Source: Lysobacter avium (lineage in GTDB: Bacteria > Pseudomonadota > Gammaproteobacteria > Xanthomonadales > Xanthomonadaceae). From it: a DNA stretch of 64,000 nt. The position numbers and the translations under genes are program-made. Each line of letters opens with the position of its first letter. Position 1 is the stretch's first letter. Of this stretch, positions 56,671-64,000 are shown one piece after another. The stretch spans positions 434,001-498,000 of the forward strand of contig NZ_CP063657.1 of the NCBI RefSeq assembly GCF_015209745.1, in the 5' to 3' direction. Below the pieces are notes generated by a model. The model was given only the letters and a program-made list of their open reading frames with translations, did not search any database and had not been told where the DNA came from.

Positions 56671-58548
56671 ATGATTGCCTTCAAAGATTTCGCCCTCCGC
56701 CGCGGCGAGCGCCTGCTGTTGTCCAAAGTCGACCTGGTCCTGCAGGCCGGCTGGCGGGTGGGCGTGATTGGCCGCAACGGCACCGGAAAATCCTCGCTGT
56801 TCGCCGCCATGCAGGGCGAGCTGGAGGCCGATCGCGGCGATCTGGACATTCCCGGACGGGTGCGCGTCGCCAGCGTCGCCCAGGAGACGCCTTCGCTGCC
56901 GGATGCGGCGATCGACTTCGTCCTCTCCGGCGACGCGCCGGTGCATGCGGCGATCCAGGCCGAAGCCAACGCCTTCGCCAGCGAGGACTGGGAGGCCGTC
57001 GCCGAGGCGCACCACCTCCTCGAGGAACTCAATGGCTACGACGCCAGCGCGCGCGCCGGCAAGCTGCTGCACGGGTTGGGCTTTGCCGCGGAGGCCCACT
57101 CACGGGCGGTAAGCACCTTCTCCGGCGGCTGGCGCGTGCGGCTCAACTTGGCCCGCGCGCTGATGACGCCAAGCGACCTGTTGCTGCTGGACGAGCCGAC
57201 CAACCATCTGGACCTGGACGCGGTGCTGTGGCTGGAGCAGTGGCTGCTGCACTACCCCGGCACGCTGCTGCTGATCAGCCATGACCGCGAGTTCCTCGAC
57301 GAGGTCACCAGCCACACACTGCACCTGCACGACGGCAGCGCGCGCCTCTACACGGGCAACTACACGGCCTTCGAGCGCCAGCGCGCCGAGCATCTGCGGC
57401 TGCAGCAGATCACCCACGAGAAGACCCAGGCCGAGCGCGCCCACCTGCAGAGCTTCGTCGACCGCTTCAGCGCCAGCGCCGCGAAGGCCAAGCAAGCGCA
57501 GTCGCGGGTCAAGCGCCTGGCCAAGATGGCCGGCACCGAGGCGGTGCGTATCGAGCGCGCATTCCGCATCGAATTTCCCGCCCCCGCCAAGCTGCCCTAC
57601 GCCCTGCTGCGGATCACCCATGCCGATTGCGGTTACAGCACGGATGCGGGTCCGGCGACAATCCTGCACGACATCGGCTTCATCCTGGAGGCCGGCGACC
57701 GGATCGCACTGCTGGGCCCCAACGGCGCCGGCAAGTCGACCCTGGTCAAGACCCTGGTCGGCGAGCTGCCTCTGCTGGCCGGCGAGCGCAGCGGCCATCC
57801 GGACCTGCGCATCGGCTACTTCGCCCAGCACACCGTCGAATCCCTGCGCGCCGGTACCAGCGCCATCGACCACCTGGCCGACATCGCGCCAGGCGTGTCC
57901 ACCCAGCAGCTGCGCGATTTCCTGGGCAAGTGGAATTTCCCCGGCGATCGCGCCTTCGAGTCGGTGGACACCTTCTCCGGCGGCGAGCGCGCGCGGCTGG
58001 CGCTGGCGCTGATCGCGTGGCGGCAGCCCAACGTGCTGCTGCTGGATGAGCCGACCAACCATCTGGACCTCGACATGCGCGAGGCCCTGGCGGAAGCGCT
58101 GGCGGTATTTGAAGGCGCGATCGTGCTGGTCAGCCACGATCGCCACCTGATCGGCCTGGTCTGCGACACGTTCTGGCGCGTGGCCGACGGCACCGCGCAG
58201 GAATTCGATGGCGACCTGGACGCGTACGCGGTCTGGCTGCGCTCGCGCGACAGTTCCAATGACGGCAAGGCGCGCGAAAAGAAGGGTGTCGTCGCACCTG
58301 AGGTGACGTCCGCGCCTGCTGCCGCCCCGGGAAAGCCGCGTCGCGGCAAAGCCAACGCCCACAAGCTGGCGCGGGCGGAGGAACGGGTCGGCGAGCTCGA
58401 AGCGCGCCTGGCGAAACTGGAGTCCCGTCTCGCCGACCCGTCGGTGTACGCCGACGGCGGCGCGCAGGCGGTCGAACTGGGGCGTGAGCAGGCGCAGCTG
58501 CAGGGCGAGCTGGATGCCGCGGAAGCCGAGCTGCTCGAGCTCTACTAG
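56671..58548 (+). CDS. ABC-F family ATPase (YheS-like)
   Basis: A 625-aa soluble protein with two ABC nucleotide-binding domains and no membrane part, a ribosome-associated translation factor class. NBD1 has GRNGTGKSSL, the signature TFSGGWRVRLNLARAL and LLLDEPTNHLDLDAV. The P-tIM linker with basic helices (about 245-300) follows, then NBD2 with GPNGAGKSTL and TFSGGERARLALALIAW. A C-terminal coiled coil (about 565-625) closes it. ATG 56671 is the family start. Role probably in rescuing stalled translation. Confidence 0.94.
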   Translation: MIAFKDFALRRGERLLLSKVDLVLQAGWRVGVIGRNGTGKSSLFAAMQGELEADRGDLDIPGRVRVASVAQETPSLPDAAIDFVLSGDAPVHAAIQAEANAFASEDWEAVAEAHHLLEELNGYDASARAGKLLHGLGFAAEAHSRAVSTFSGGWRVRLNLARALMTPSDLLLLDEPTNHLDLDAVLWLEQWLLHYPGTLLLISHDREFLDEVTSHTLHLHDGSARLYTGNYTAFERQRAEHLRLQQITHEKTQAERAHLQSFVDRFSASAAKAKQAQSRVKRLAKMAGTEAVRIERAFRIEFPAPAKLPYALLRITHADCGYSTDAGPATILHDIGFILEAGDRIALLGPNGAGKSTLVKTLVGELPLLAGERSGHPDLRIGYFAQHTVESLRAGTSAIDHLADIAPGVSTQQLRDFLGKWNFPGDRAFESVDTFSGGERARLALALIAWRQPNVLLLDEPTNHLDLDMREALAEALAVFEGAIVLVSHDRHLIGLVCDTFWRVADGTAQEFDGDLDAYAVWLRSRDSSNDGKAREKKGVVAPEVTSAPAAAPGKPRRGKANAHKLARAEERVGELEARLAKLESRLADPSVYADGGAQAVELGREQAQLQGELDAAEAELLELY

Positions 58549-58662
58549 GAAGACGCGGCCTGAGTCCCGGCGCTCGTGCGAGCATTGCGGACGTAACCGT
58601 ATCGCGGACGGCGCCCGTCCGGGCCTGGTACCGCCGCACAGTCGGTAGCCGCGGCCCTGCGC

Positions 58663-59637
58663 TCAGCCTCGCGGATGGTGGTTGGCGTGCAGTTGCTTGA
58701 GTTTCTCGCGCGCCACCAGGGTGTAGATCTGGGTCGTTGAGAGCGAGCTGTGGCCCAGCAGCATCTGCAGGGTGCGCAGGTCAGCGCCGTGGTTGAGCAG
58801 GTGGGTGGCGAAGCTGTGGCGCAGGCCGTGCGGGCTGATCTTTTGCGGATCAATGCCGGCACCGGTGGCGTAGCGCTTGACCAGCTGCCACAGCTGCTGC
58901 CGCGACAGCGCCTCGGCGTAGCCGTCGATGAAGACCGCATCGCGGACCGCGCGGCCGGCCAGGCGCGGACGTGCCTGGGCGAAATAACGCTCGACCCAGT
59001 ACCGGGCCTCATCGCCCAGCGGCACCAGACGGTCGCGATTGCCCTTGCCTGTGACCCGCAGCACGCCCTGACGAAGGTTGATTGCGCCCATCGACAGGTC
59101 CGTCAGTTCGCTCGCGCGCAGCCCGCAGGCGTACATGAGTTCCAGCATCGCCCGGTCGCGCAGGCCGAGGTCGGTGCTGTCATCGGGCGCGGCCAGCAGA
59201 GCCTCGACCTGGCTCTCGCTGAGCGCCTTGGGCAGCAGGCGCGGCAGGCGCGGCGGTTCCAGCAGCGCAGTGGGGTCGTCGCGGCGTGCGCCGCGGCGGA
59301 CCTGCCAGGCATGGAAGGCGCGCAGGCTCGACAGCAGGCGCGCGGTGCTGCGCGGCGAGTAGCGCTGGCGACTGCGCCATTGCAGGTAGTCGTAGAGCGC
59401 GGCGGGGTCGGTGCCGGCCAGCCCCCCGGCGCCGCCGTTGCGCCAGCGCGCGAACCCCTGCAGGTCCCGGCGGTAGCTGGCCAAGGTCGGTTTGGCGAGG
59501 CCGTTTTCGGCCCAGATCGCCTCCAGGAACGACTCGATCAGCAACGCATCGGCATCGGCCAGCGGCGGCTGCGCCATGGCCACCTGCCGGCGCTCGGCAG
59601 GCGTGGTCGGCGTGGGGGGAAGTGACGGGTCGCTCAT
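58663..59637 (-). CDS. xerD: Tyrosine recombinase XerD
   Basis: Site-specific recombinase of 324 aa that resolves chromosome dimers at dif with XerC and FtsK. An N-terminal SAM-like domain (about 30-115) precedes the catalytic domain: Arg in LRASELTDL, Lys in [32 protein letters not shown], the second His in LLGHSSL and Tyr in STTQIYT. The first 25 residues are disordered; an in-frame ATG at 59577 would give 304 aa and may be the real start. No dif site is visible nearby. Confidence 0.95.
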   Translation of the reverse strand: MSDPSLPPTPTTPAERRQVAMAQPPLADADALLIESFLEAIWAENGLAKPTLASYRRDLQGFARWRNGGAGGLAGTDPAALYDYLQWRSRQRYSPRSTARLLSSLRAFHAWQVRRGARRDDPTALLEPPRLPRLLPKALSESQVEALLAAPDDSTDLGLRDRAMLELMYACGLRASELTDLSMGAINLRQGVLRVTGKGNRDRLVPLGDEARYWVERYFAQARPRLAGRAVRDAVFIDGYAEALSRQQLWQLVKRYATGAGIDPQKISPHGLRHSFATHLLNHGADLRTLQMLLGHSSLSTTQIYTLVAREKLKQLHANHHPRG

Positions 59638-59702
59638 GCAGGCAGCTTAGCGGAGCGGTCCGCGGCGGCGTGGCCTAGAATTCCGGGGCTTTCCGAGAAT
59701 TG

Positions 59703-60197
59703 ATGCCTCCCGATGCAATGCCGATGAATCCCACGTCCGCGCCTTCTACCCGCTCCCCGCGGCGTTCACAAATGCAGGCCTCCTCGCCGTTGCTGGGCTG
59801 GCGACTGCTCGCGCTGGTGTACGACTTCTTCCCGGCGCTGGGGCTGTGGCTGCTGGTCGCGGCGATGTTTGTCGCCGCCCACCACGATGCGATCACCGGC
59901 GGCCTGCTCGGCGCGCTGGAATTCATCGCGCTGTGGCTGGTCACTGCCGGTTACGCCATGGCCAGTTGGCGCTTCGGTGGCCAGACGCTGGGCATGCGCC
60001 CGTGGCGCCTGCAGGTGGTCGGCGCGGATGGAGACGTGCCGTCGTGGCGCGCGTTGCTTGGCCGCTACGCGGTCGGCAATCTCTCGCTGCTGCTGGGCGG
60101 GCTGGGGTTCTGGTGGGCGTTGTGGGACCGCGACGGGCTGACCTGGCACGACCGCGCCAGCGGCACCCGGATGCGGCGTCTGCCAAAGGCGGACTGA
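59703..60197 (+). CDS. RDD-family membrane protein
   Basis: A 164-aa protein with an RDD domain and three predicted helices (LLALVYDFFPALGLWLLVAAMFVA; FIALWLVTAGYAMASWRFGG; LSLLLGGLGFWWALW). The typical GQTLGMRPWRLQVVG segment after the second helix is clear. Function unknown; often linked to transport or ion homeostasis. Start uncertain among ATGs at 59703, 59715 and 59721. Convergent with lptG, eight bases apart. Confidence 0.86.
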   Translation: MPPDAMPMNPTSAPSTRSPRRSQMQASSPLLGWRLLALVYDFFPALGLWLLVAAMFVAAHHDAITGGLLGALEFIALWLVTAGYAMASWRFGGQTLGMRPWRLQVVGADGDVPSWRALLGRYAVGNLSLLLGGLGFWWALWDRDGLTWHDRASGTRMRRLPKAD

Positions 60198-60204
60198 GAA
60201 GCGC

Positions 60205-61302
60205 TCAGCCCGAGCGCTTGCGGAACAGCAACATCGACACGCCGACCATGATCACCGTGGGCAAGGCGTACGCAACGCGGAAGTCGAACTTGAACGCGCT
60301 GGCCATCTTCACGAACTGGGTCTGCAGCAACCAGAACCCGAGTGCGAAAACGATGCCGATGAACAGCCGTTTGCCCAGCCCGCCGCTGCGCAGGCTGCCG
60401 AAGGCGAACGGGATCGCCGCCAGGCACAGTGCCAAGACGTTGAGCGGATAGAACCAGCGGCCCCAGTAATGCTCCTCGTAGTCGCTGGCGTCCAGACCGT
60501 TGCGCTGGCGGTAGGCGACCGATTCGTGCAGTTCGCGGGCGGTCAGATAGCGCGGCCGATCGATGTCGGCGCTCAGCGCGGTGGCGTCCAGCTGCGAGTC
60601 CCAGCGCTCCTCGGCGACCTGGGTGCGCGTCACCGAGTCGGCGTCAAAGGTGGTCCGGGTGACCTCGCGCAGCAGCCAGCCGCCGGGGCGATGCTCGGCG
60701 ATCTTGGCGACCGCCAGCGACTGCAGCCGGCCGTCGTCCTCGAACTCGTACAGGCGCACGTCGTTCAGCTCCAGCCAGCGGTCATCGCCGTCGCTGCGCT
60801 CCTCGCCGCCCTCGGCATTGAGGATGATCGCGCCCTCGCGGGCCCACACGCCGGAGTAGCGCGCGACGATCAGGTTGTTGGACCGCGACGAGGCCTTGAG
60901 GATGTCCGCGTTGCGCTGGCCCAGCGGCGCCAGCGTCTCGCCATTGATGACCATCAACACGGTCAGCAGGGCCAGCGCGATCATCACCGCCAGGGTCATG
61001 CGCCGGCGGGAAAGCCCGATGGCCCGCAGCGCAGTGAGCTCCGAGGTGGCCGCCAGCTGCCCCAGCGCCATCAGGGCACCGATCACGGCCGCGGTCGGAA
61101 ACAGCGTGTAGGCGTGGCGCGGGACGGTGTAGAGCACGTAGGTCAGCGCCTGGACGACGCCGTAACCGCCTTCGCCGACATTGCCGAACTCGCTGACCAT
61201 CGACAGCATCATGTCCAGGCCCAGCAGCACCGCCCAGGTCAGCATCACCGTCGTCAGCACGGTGCGTGCGAGGTACAGGTCGTGGATCTTCGGAAAGCTC
61301 AT
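60205..61302 (-). CDS. lptG: LPS export system permease LptG
   Basis: A 365-aa subunit of the LptB2FG transporter that extracts LPS from the inner membrane. Six helices flank a periplasmic beta-jellyroll: KIHDLYLARTVLTTVMLTWAVLLGLDMM at the start, LTALRAIGLSRRRMTLAVM in the coupling region and LGKRLFIGIVFALGFWLLQ at the end. ATG 61302 with AGGGG eight bases upstream is chosen; an ATG at 61317 overlaps the lptF stop (ATGA). Follows lptF in one operon. Confidence 0.96.
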   Translation of the reverse strand: MSFPKIHDLYLARTVLTTVMLTWAVLLGLDMMLSMVSEFGNVGEGGYGVVQALTYVLYTVPRHAYTLFPTAAVIGALMALGQLAATSELTALRAIGLSRRRMTLAVMIALALLTVLMVINGETLAPLGQRNADILKASSRSNNLIVARYSGVWAREGAIILNAEGGEERSDGDDRWLELNDVRLYEFEDDGRLQSLAVAKIAEHRPGGWLLREVTRTTFDADSVTRTQVAEERWDSQLDATALSADIDRPRYLTARELHESVAYRQRNGLDASDYEEHYWGRWFYPLNVLALCLAAIPFAFGSLRSGGLGKRLFIGIVFALGFWLLQTQFVKMASAFKFDFRVAYALPTVIMVGVSMLLFRKRSG

Positions 61303-61313
61303 CGCACGGCCCC

Positions 61314-62414
61314 TCATGGCGCTGCGCCCTTGCGCAGGCGCAGGCGCGGAATGGCGATCGCGCCGTCCTTGACGTACATCCACACCCCCACCGCCAGCAG
61401 CGGGAGCACCAGCCACCACAGCCCGAGCGCGGGGGGAATACGGCCGCTGGCCAGCCAGCCCTGGCCGACCTGCATCAGGTTCATGCCGATCAGGTAGGCG
61501 AAGAAGCCCATCATCGCGCCGCCGAACCGGGCCTGGCGCGGCGTGCTGCGCGCCAGCGGCACCGCCAGCAAGGCGAACGCCAGCGTCAGCAATGGCGGCG
61601 CCAGGCGTCCATGCAACTGGGCGATGGACGCCCGGCGCGGATCACCCAGCAACTCCAGCGTGGGCATCGTTCGCGGGTCATTCGGGTCGTAGCGCTCCTT
61701 GCCGGCCGGCAGGCGCACGTCGTTGCTGGCGTAGCGCATCAGGCGGTAGTCCTTGCCCCCATCCACCGGTCCCTCGACCTGGAAGCCGTTGTCCAGGGTG
61801 AGGTAGCGCTCACCGTCGTCCTCCACGCTCAGCGAGCCGGTGTTGGCGGTGGTGACGTCCAGCCGGCCCTCGTTCTGGCGGTAGATGAAGATGCGCTGGA
61901 AGCGGGTTCCATCACCGGACATCGAGCCGACATAGACCACACCGCCGCCGCCGGGAATCTCGGTGAAGCTGCCGGGCGACAGGCCGGAGATGACCAGGTT
62001 GCGGTTGGCTTCGTTGATCATCTGCCGCGACACGCGCTCGGCCTTGGGGCCCAGCCACAGCGAGCACAGCGCCACGATCACCACCACCGGCAGCACCAGC
62101 GCCATGACCGGGCGCAACAGGCGGACCGGACCGACGCCCATCGCGTGGATGACCGGCATTTCCGAGTCGCGGTAGAGCCGGCCGATGCCGAGCATCATCC
62201 CCAGCATCAGTGCCAATGGAAGGATCAGCGGCAGCCAGCTCAGCAGCACCAGGCCCAGCTGGCTGAGCATCAGCCCCGCCGGCAACCGCCCGGAGGCGAT
62301 GTCCTTGAGCACATCGGTGATCACGCCGCCGACGCTGACGACGAGCAACACCACCAGCGTGGCGAAGGTGGATTGGGCGAGTTCGCTCAGCAGGTAACGG
62401 TCGAGCTTGAGCAT
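61314..62414 (-). CDS. lptF: LPS export system permease LptF
   Basis: A 366-aa partner of LptG. It starts [32 protein letters not shown] and has the coupling segment [20 protein letters not shown], the periplasmic jellyroll (about 130-265) and C-terminal helices with [19 protein letters not shown]. First gene of the operon, divergent from pepA as in E. coli and many gammaproteobacteria. Confidence 0.96.
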   Translation of the reverse strand: MLKLDRYLLSELAQSTFATLVVLLVVSVGGVITDVLKDIASGRLPAGLMLSQLGLVLLSWLPLILPLALMLGMMLGIGRLYRDSEMPVIHAMGVGPVRLLRPVMALVLPVVVIVALCSLWLGPKAERVSRQMINEANRNLVISGLSPGSFTEIPGGGGVVYVGSMSGDGTRFQRIFIYRQNEGRLDVTTANTGSLSVEDDGERYLTLDNGFQVEGPVDGGKDYRLMRYASNDVRLPAGKERYDPNDPRTMPTLELLGDPRRASIAQLHGRLAPPLLTLAFALLAVPLARSTPRQARFGGAMMGFFAYLIGMNLMQVGQGWLASGRIPPALGLWWLVLPLLAVGVWMYVKDGAIAIPRLRLRKGAAP

Positions 62415-62432
62415 CGGAGGCCTTGGACGTGT

Positions 62433-62452
62433 GCGCCACGCGGCGCTTTTTT
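62433..62452 (+). terminator. Weak hairpin with T-run in the lptF-pepA gap
   Basis: GCGCC-ACGC-GGCGC followed by TTTTTT (62447-62452). The stem is only five pairs. On the plus strand it could stop antisense transcription from lptF before pepA. May be chance. Confidence 0.35.
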
Positions 62453-62596
62453 AATAAGACAGGGGCTTGCTTTAGACTTGCAGGTTCGTTCGCTCGCTTC
62501 CAGCCTGGTCGAACCGGCCGGTATTGTCGCCCGGATCGGCGCTTTCCGCCGCCGCGACCGCGCGAACGCCTCCTCCCACTTCCCGGAATCTGCTGC

Positions 62597-64000
62597 ATGG
62601 CCCTCGAATTCGACCTGAATCATGATGAGCTCGCCACCGTAAAGGCGGACTGCATCGTCGTCGGCGCTTACGCCGACAAGACCCTGAACGCCGCCGGCTC
62701 CGCGCTTGACAGCGCGACCAATGGCCGCCTGAAATCCCTCGTGGAGCGCGGCGACGCGAGCGGCAAGATCGGCAAGACCGCGATCGTCCACGACCTCGAC
62801 GGCGTGACCGCGGCCCGAGTACTGATCGTCGGCCTGGGCGATGCCGACAAACTGGACGCCGCGCAGTACATCAAGGCCGTCGACGCCGCCGCGCGTGCGC
62901 TGAAGACCGGTCCGGTCGAGCATGCGGTCTTCGCGATCGCCGATGCGCGGATCAAGGGCCGCGATGGCGCCTGGGCCGTGCGTCAAGCCGCGATTGCCGC
63001 CGACCACGCCTGCTACACCTATACCGCCACCCTGGGCGAGAAGAACAAGGCCAAGGCCGGCGAGCCGGGCCTGCGCCGGGTCTCGGTCAGCGTGCCCTCG
63101 GGCATGGGCGATGCCTCCAAGGCGTTGGAGCAGGGCGCCTCGATCGCCGCCGGCGTCGCGTTTGCGCGCGAGCTGGGCAACCTGCCGCCCAACGTGTGCA
63201 ACCCGGCGTACCTGGCCGACCAGGCGGTCGAGTTCGCCGGCCGCTCCGGCGACACCTCCTGCGAGGTGCTCGAAGACACGGACATGGAGAAGCTCGGCAT
63301 GGGCTCGCTGCTCGCCGTCGCCCGCGGCTCGGCCAACCGCCCACGCCTGATCGCGATGAAGTACAACGGCGCCGGCGACGACAGCAAGCCCTACGTGCTG
63401 GTCGGCAAGGGTCTGACCTTCGACACCGGCGGCATCAACCTCAAGGTCCAGGGCGGCATCGAGGAGATGAAGTTCGACATGTGCGGCGGCGCCAGCGTGA
63501 TGGGCACCTTCGTCGCCGTGGTCGGCATGAAGCTGAAGATCAACCTGGTGGCGATCGTGGCCGCCGTGGAGAACATGCCCGACGCCGACGCCTACCGTCC
63601 TTCGGACGTGCTGACCAGCATGTCGGGCACGACCATCGAGGTCGGCAACACCGACGCCGAGGGTCGCCTGGTGCTGTGCGATGCGCTGACCTGGTCGAAG
63701 AAATTCGAGCCGGTCGCGCTGGTCGACGTCGCCACCCTGACCGGGGCGTGCATGGTCGCGCTGGGCAAATATGCCAGCGGGCTGATGACCAAGACCGACG
63801 ATCTGGCCGAGGAGTTGCTGGCGGCCGGCGAGAAGACCTACGACCGCGCCTGGCGCCTGCCGCTGTGGGACGAGTACCAGACGATGCTGGAGTCCAGCTT
63901 CGCCGACGTCTACAACATCGGCGGCCGCTGGGGCGGCGCGATCACCGCCGGCTGCTTCCTGTCGCGGTTCACCGAGGACCAGCGCTGGGCGCACCTGGAC
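62597..64000 (+). CDS. pepA: Leucyl aminopeptidase PepA (3' end outside window)
   Basis: M17-family two-metal aminopeptidase; in E. coli also a DNA-binding XerCD accessory factor. The first 468 codons are visible. The N-terminal macro-like domain (1-165) is followed by the catalytic domain, with [15 protein letters not shown] (catalytic Lys and metal Asp), [13 protein letters not shown] and the signature NTDAEGRL. It ends at a Asp codon at the window edge; about 20-30 residues are missing. Starts at ATG 62597, divergent from lptF. Confidence 0.96.
   Translation, partial: MALEFDLNHDELATVKADCIVVGAYADKTLNAAGSALDSATNGRLKSLVERGDASGKIGKTAIVHDLDGVTAARVLIVGLGDADKLDAAQYIKAVDAAARALKTGPVEHAVFAIADARIKGRDGAWAVRQAAIAADHACYTYTATLGEKNKAKAGEPGLRRVSVSVPSGMGDASKALEQGASIAAGVAFARELGNLPPNVCNPAYLADQAVEFAGRSGDTSCEVLEDTDMEKLGMGSLLAVARGSANRPRLIAMKYNGAGDDSKPYVLVGKGLTFDTGGINLKVQGGIEEMKFDMCGGASVMGTFVAVVGMKLKINLVAIVAAVENMPDADAYRPSDVLTSMSGTTIEVGNTDAEGRLVLCDALTWSKKFEPVALVDVATLTGACMVALGKYASGLMTKTDDLAEELLAAGEKTYDRAWRLPLWDEYQTMLESSFADVYNIGGRWGGAITAGCFLSRFTEDQRWAHLD

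Noticed and set aside
62387..63994. 535-codon minus-strand open frame opposite pepA
   Set aside because: Antisense shadow of a certain gene, and it would overlap the lptF start.

Overview
The window looks like chromosomal DNA of a high-GC gammaproteobacterium of the Xanthomonadaceae, most like Lysobacter or Luteimonas. This is inferred from the GC-rich codon use, the gene content (groESL, glnE, waaA, bamD/rluD, clpB, lptFG, pepA), a kinase and ECF sigma pair resembling PknS/EcfK of Xanthomonas, and TonB-dependent and TolC-type outer-membrane proteins. No tRNA, rRNA, CRISPR array, insertion sequence or phage was seen. Most of the DNA is dense housekeeping and cell-envelope coding sequence.

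Layout. 1-1.6 kb: the start of dsbD (truncated by the window edge) behind cutA. 1.8-3.4 kb: two unrecognised lipoproteins. 3.4-5.8 kb: a possible small RNA with a strong terminator, then groES-groEL behind a clear sigma-32 promoter. 5.9-11.1 kb: a trimeric autotransporter adhesin, a membrane Ser/Thr kinase with TPR-like sensor and its ECF sigma factor. 11.2-18.8 kb: a YkvI-type membrane protein, glnE, an ELM1-like protein, a RutE-type nitroreductase, YceI and a pirin. 18.9-25.4 kb: LPS and envelope genes (zinc-finger protein, glycosyltransferase, O-antigen ligase-like protein, LpxL-type acyltransferase, waaA, tolC). 25.4-31.3 kb: a Pcm-like methyltransferase, a TetR regulator and a divergent RND efflux pump. 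Together with tolC this gives all parts of a tripartite pump in one place. 31.3-32.9 kb: an NAD+ synthase whose amidase domain has lost its catalytic cysteine.

33-35.1 kb is a lower-GC patch with an exported NTF2-like protein and a class C beta-lactamase-type hydrolase. It is followed by the formaldehyde detoxification operon frmR-frmA-fghA with a recognisable FrmR operator. 37.5-46.3 kb carries a Dph6-like ATPase, a DUF885 peptidase-like lipoprotein, two overlapping amidohydrolases (one without metal ligands), a DUF924 protein, a glutaredoxin/HesB-like/rhodanese fusion and a polysaccharide deacetylase. 46.3-52.2 kb holds bamD divergent from rluD-pgeF, a DUF4298 protein and clpB with a second sigma-32 promoter. 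52.2-64 kb holds a TonB receptor, a YbaL-type antiporter, an ABC-F ATPase, xerD, an RDD protein, lptF-lptG and the start of pepA.

The most unusual signal is a pair of folded elements between the convergent DUF885 and amidohydrolase genes (40641-40884). Each copy sits in sense orientation just after the stop codon of its gene. They share an identical internal-loop sequence, while their outer and inner stems differ in sequence but remain paired. That pattern suggests selection on structure.
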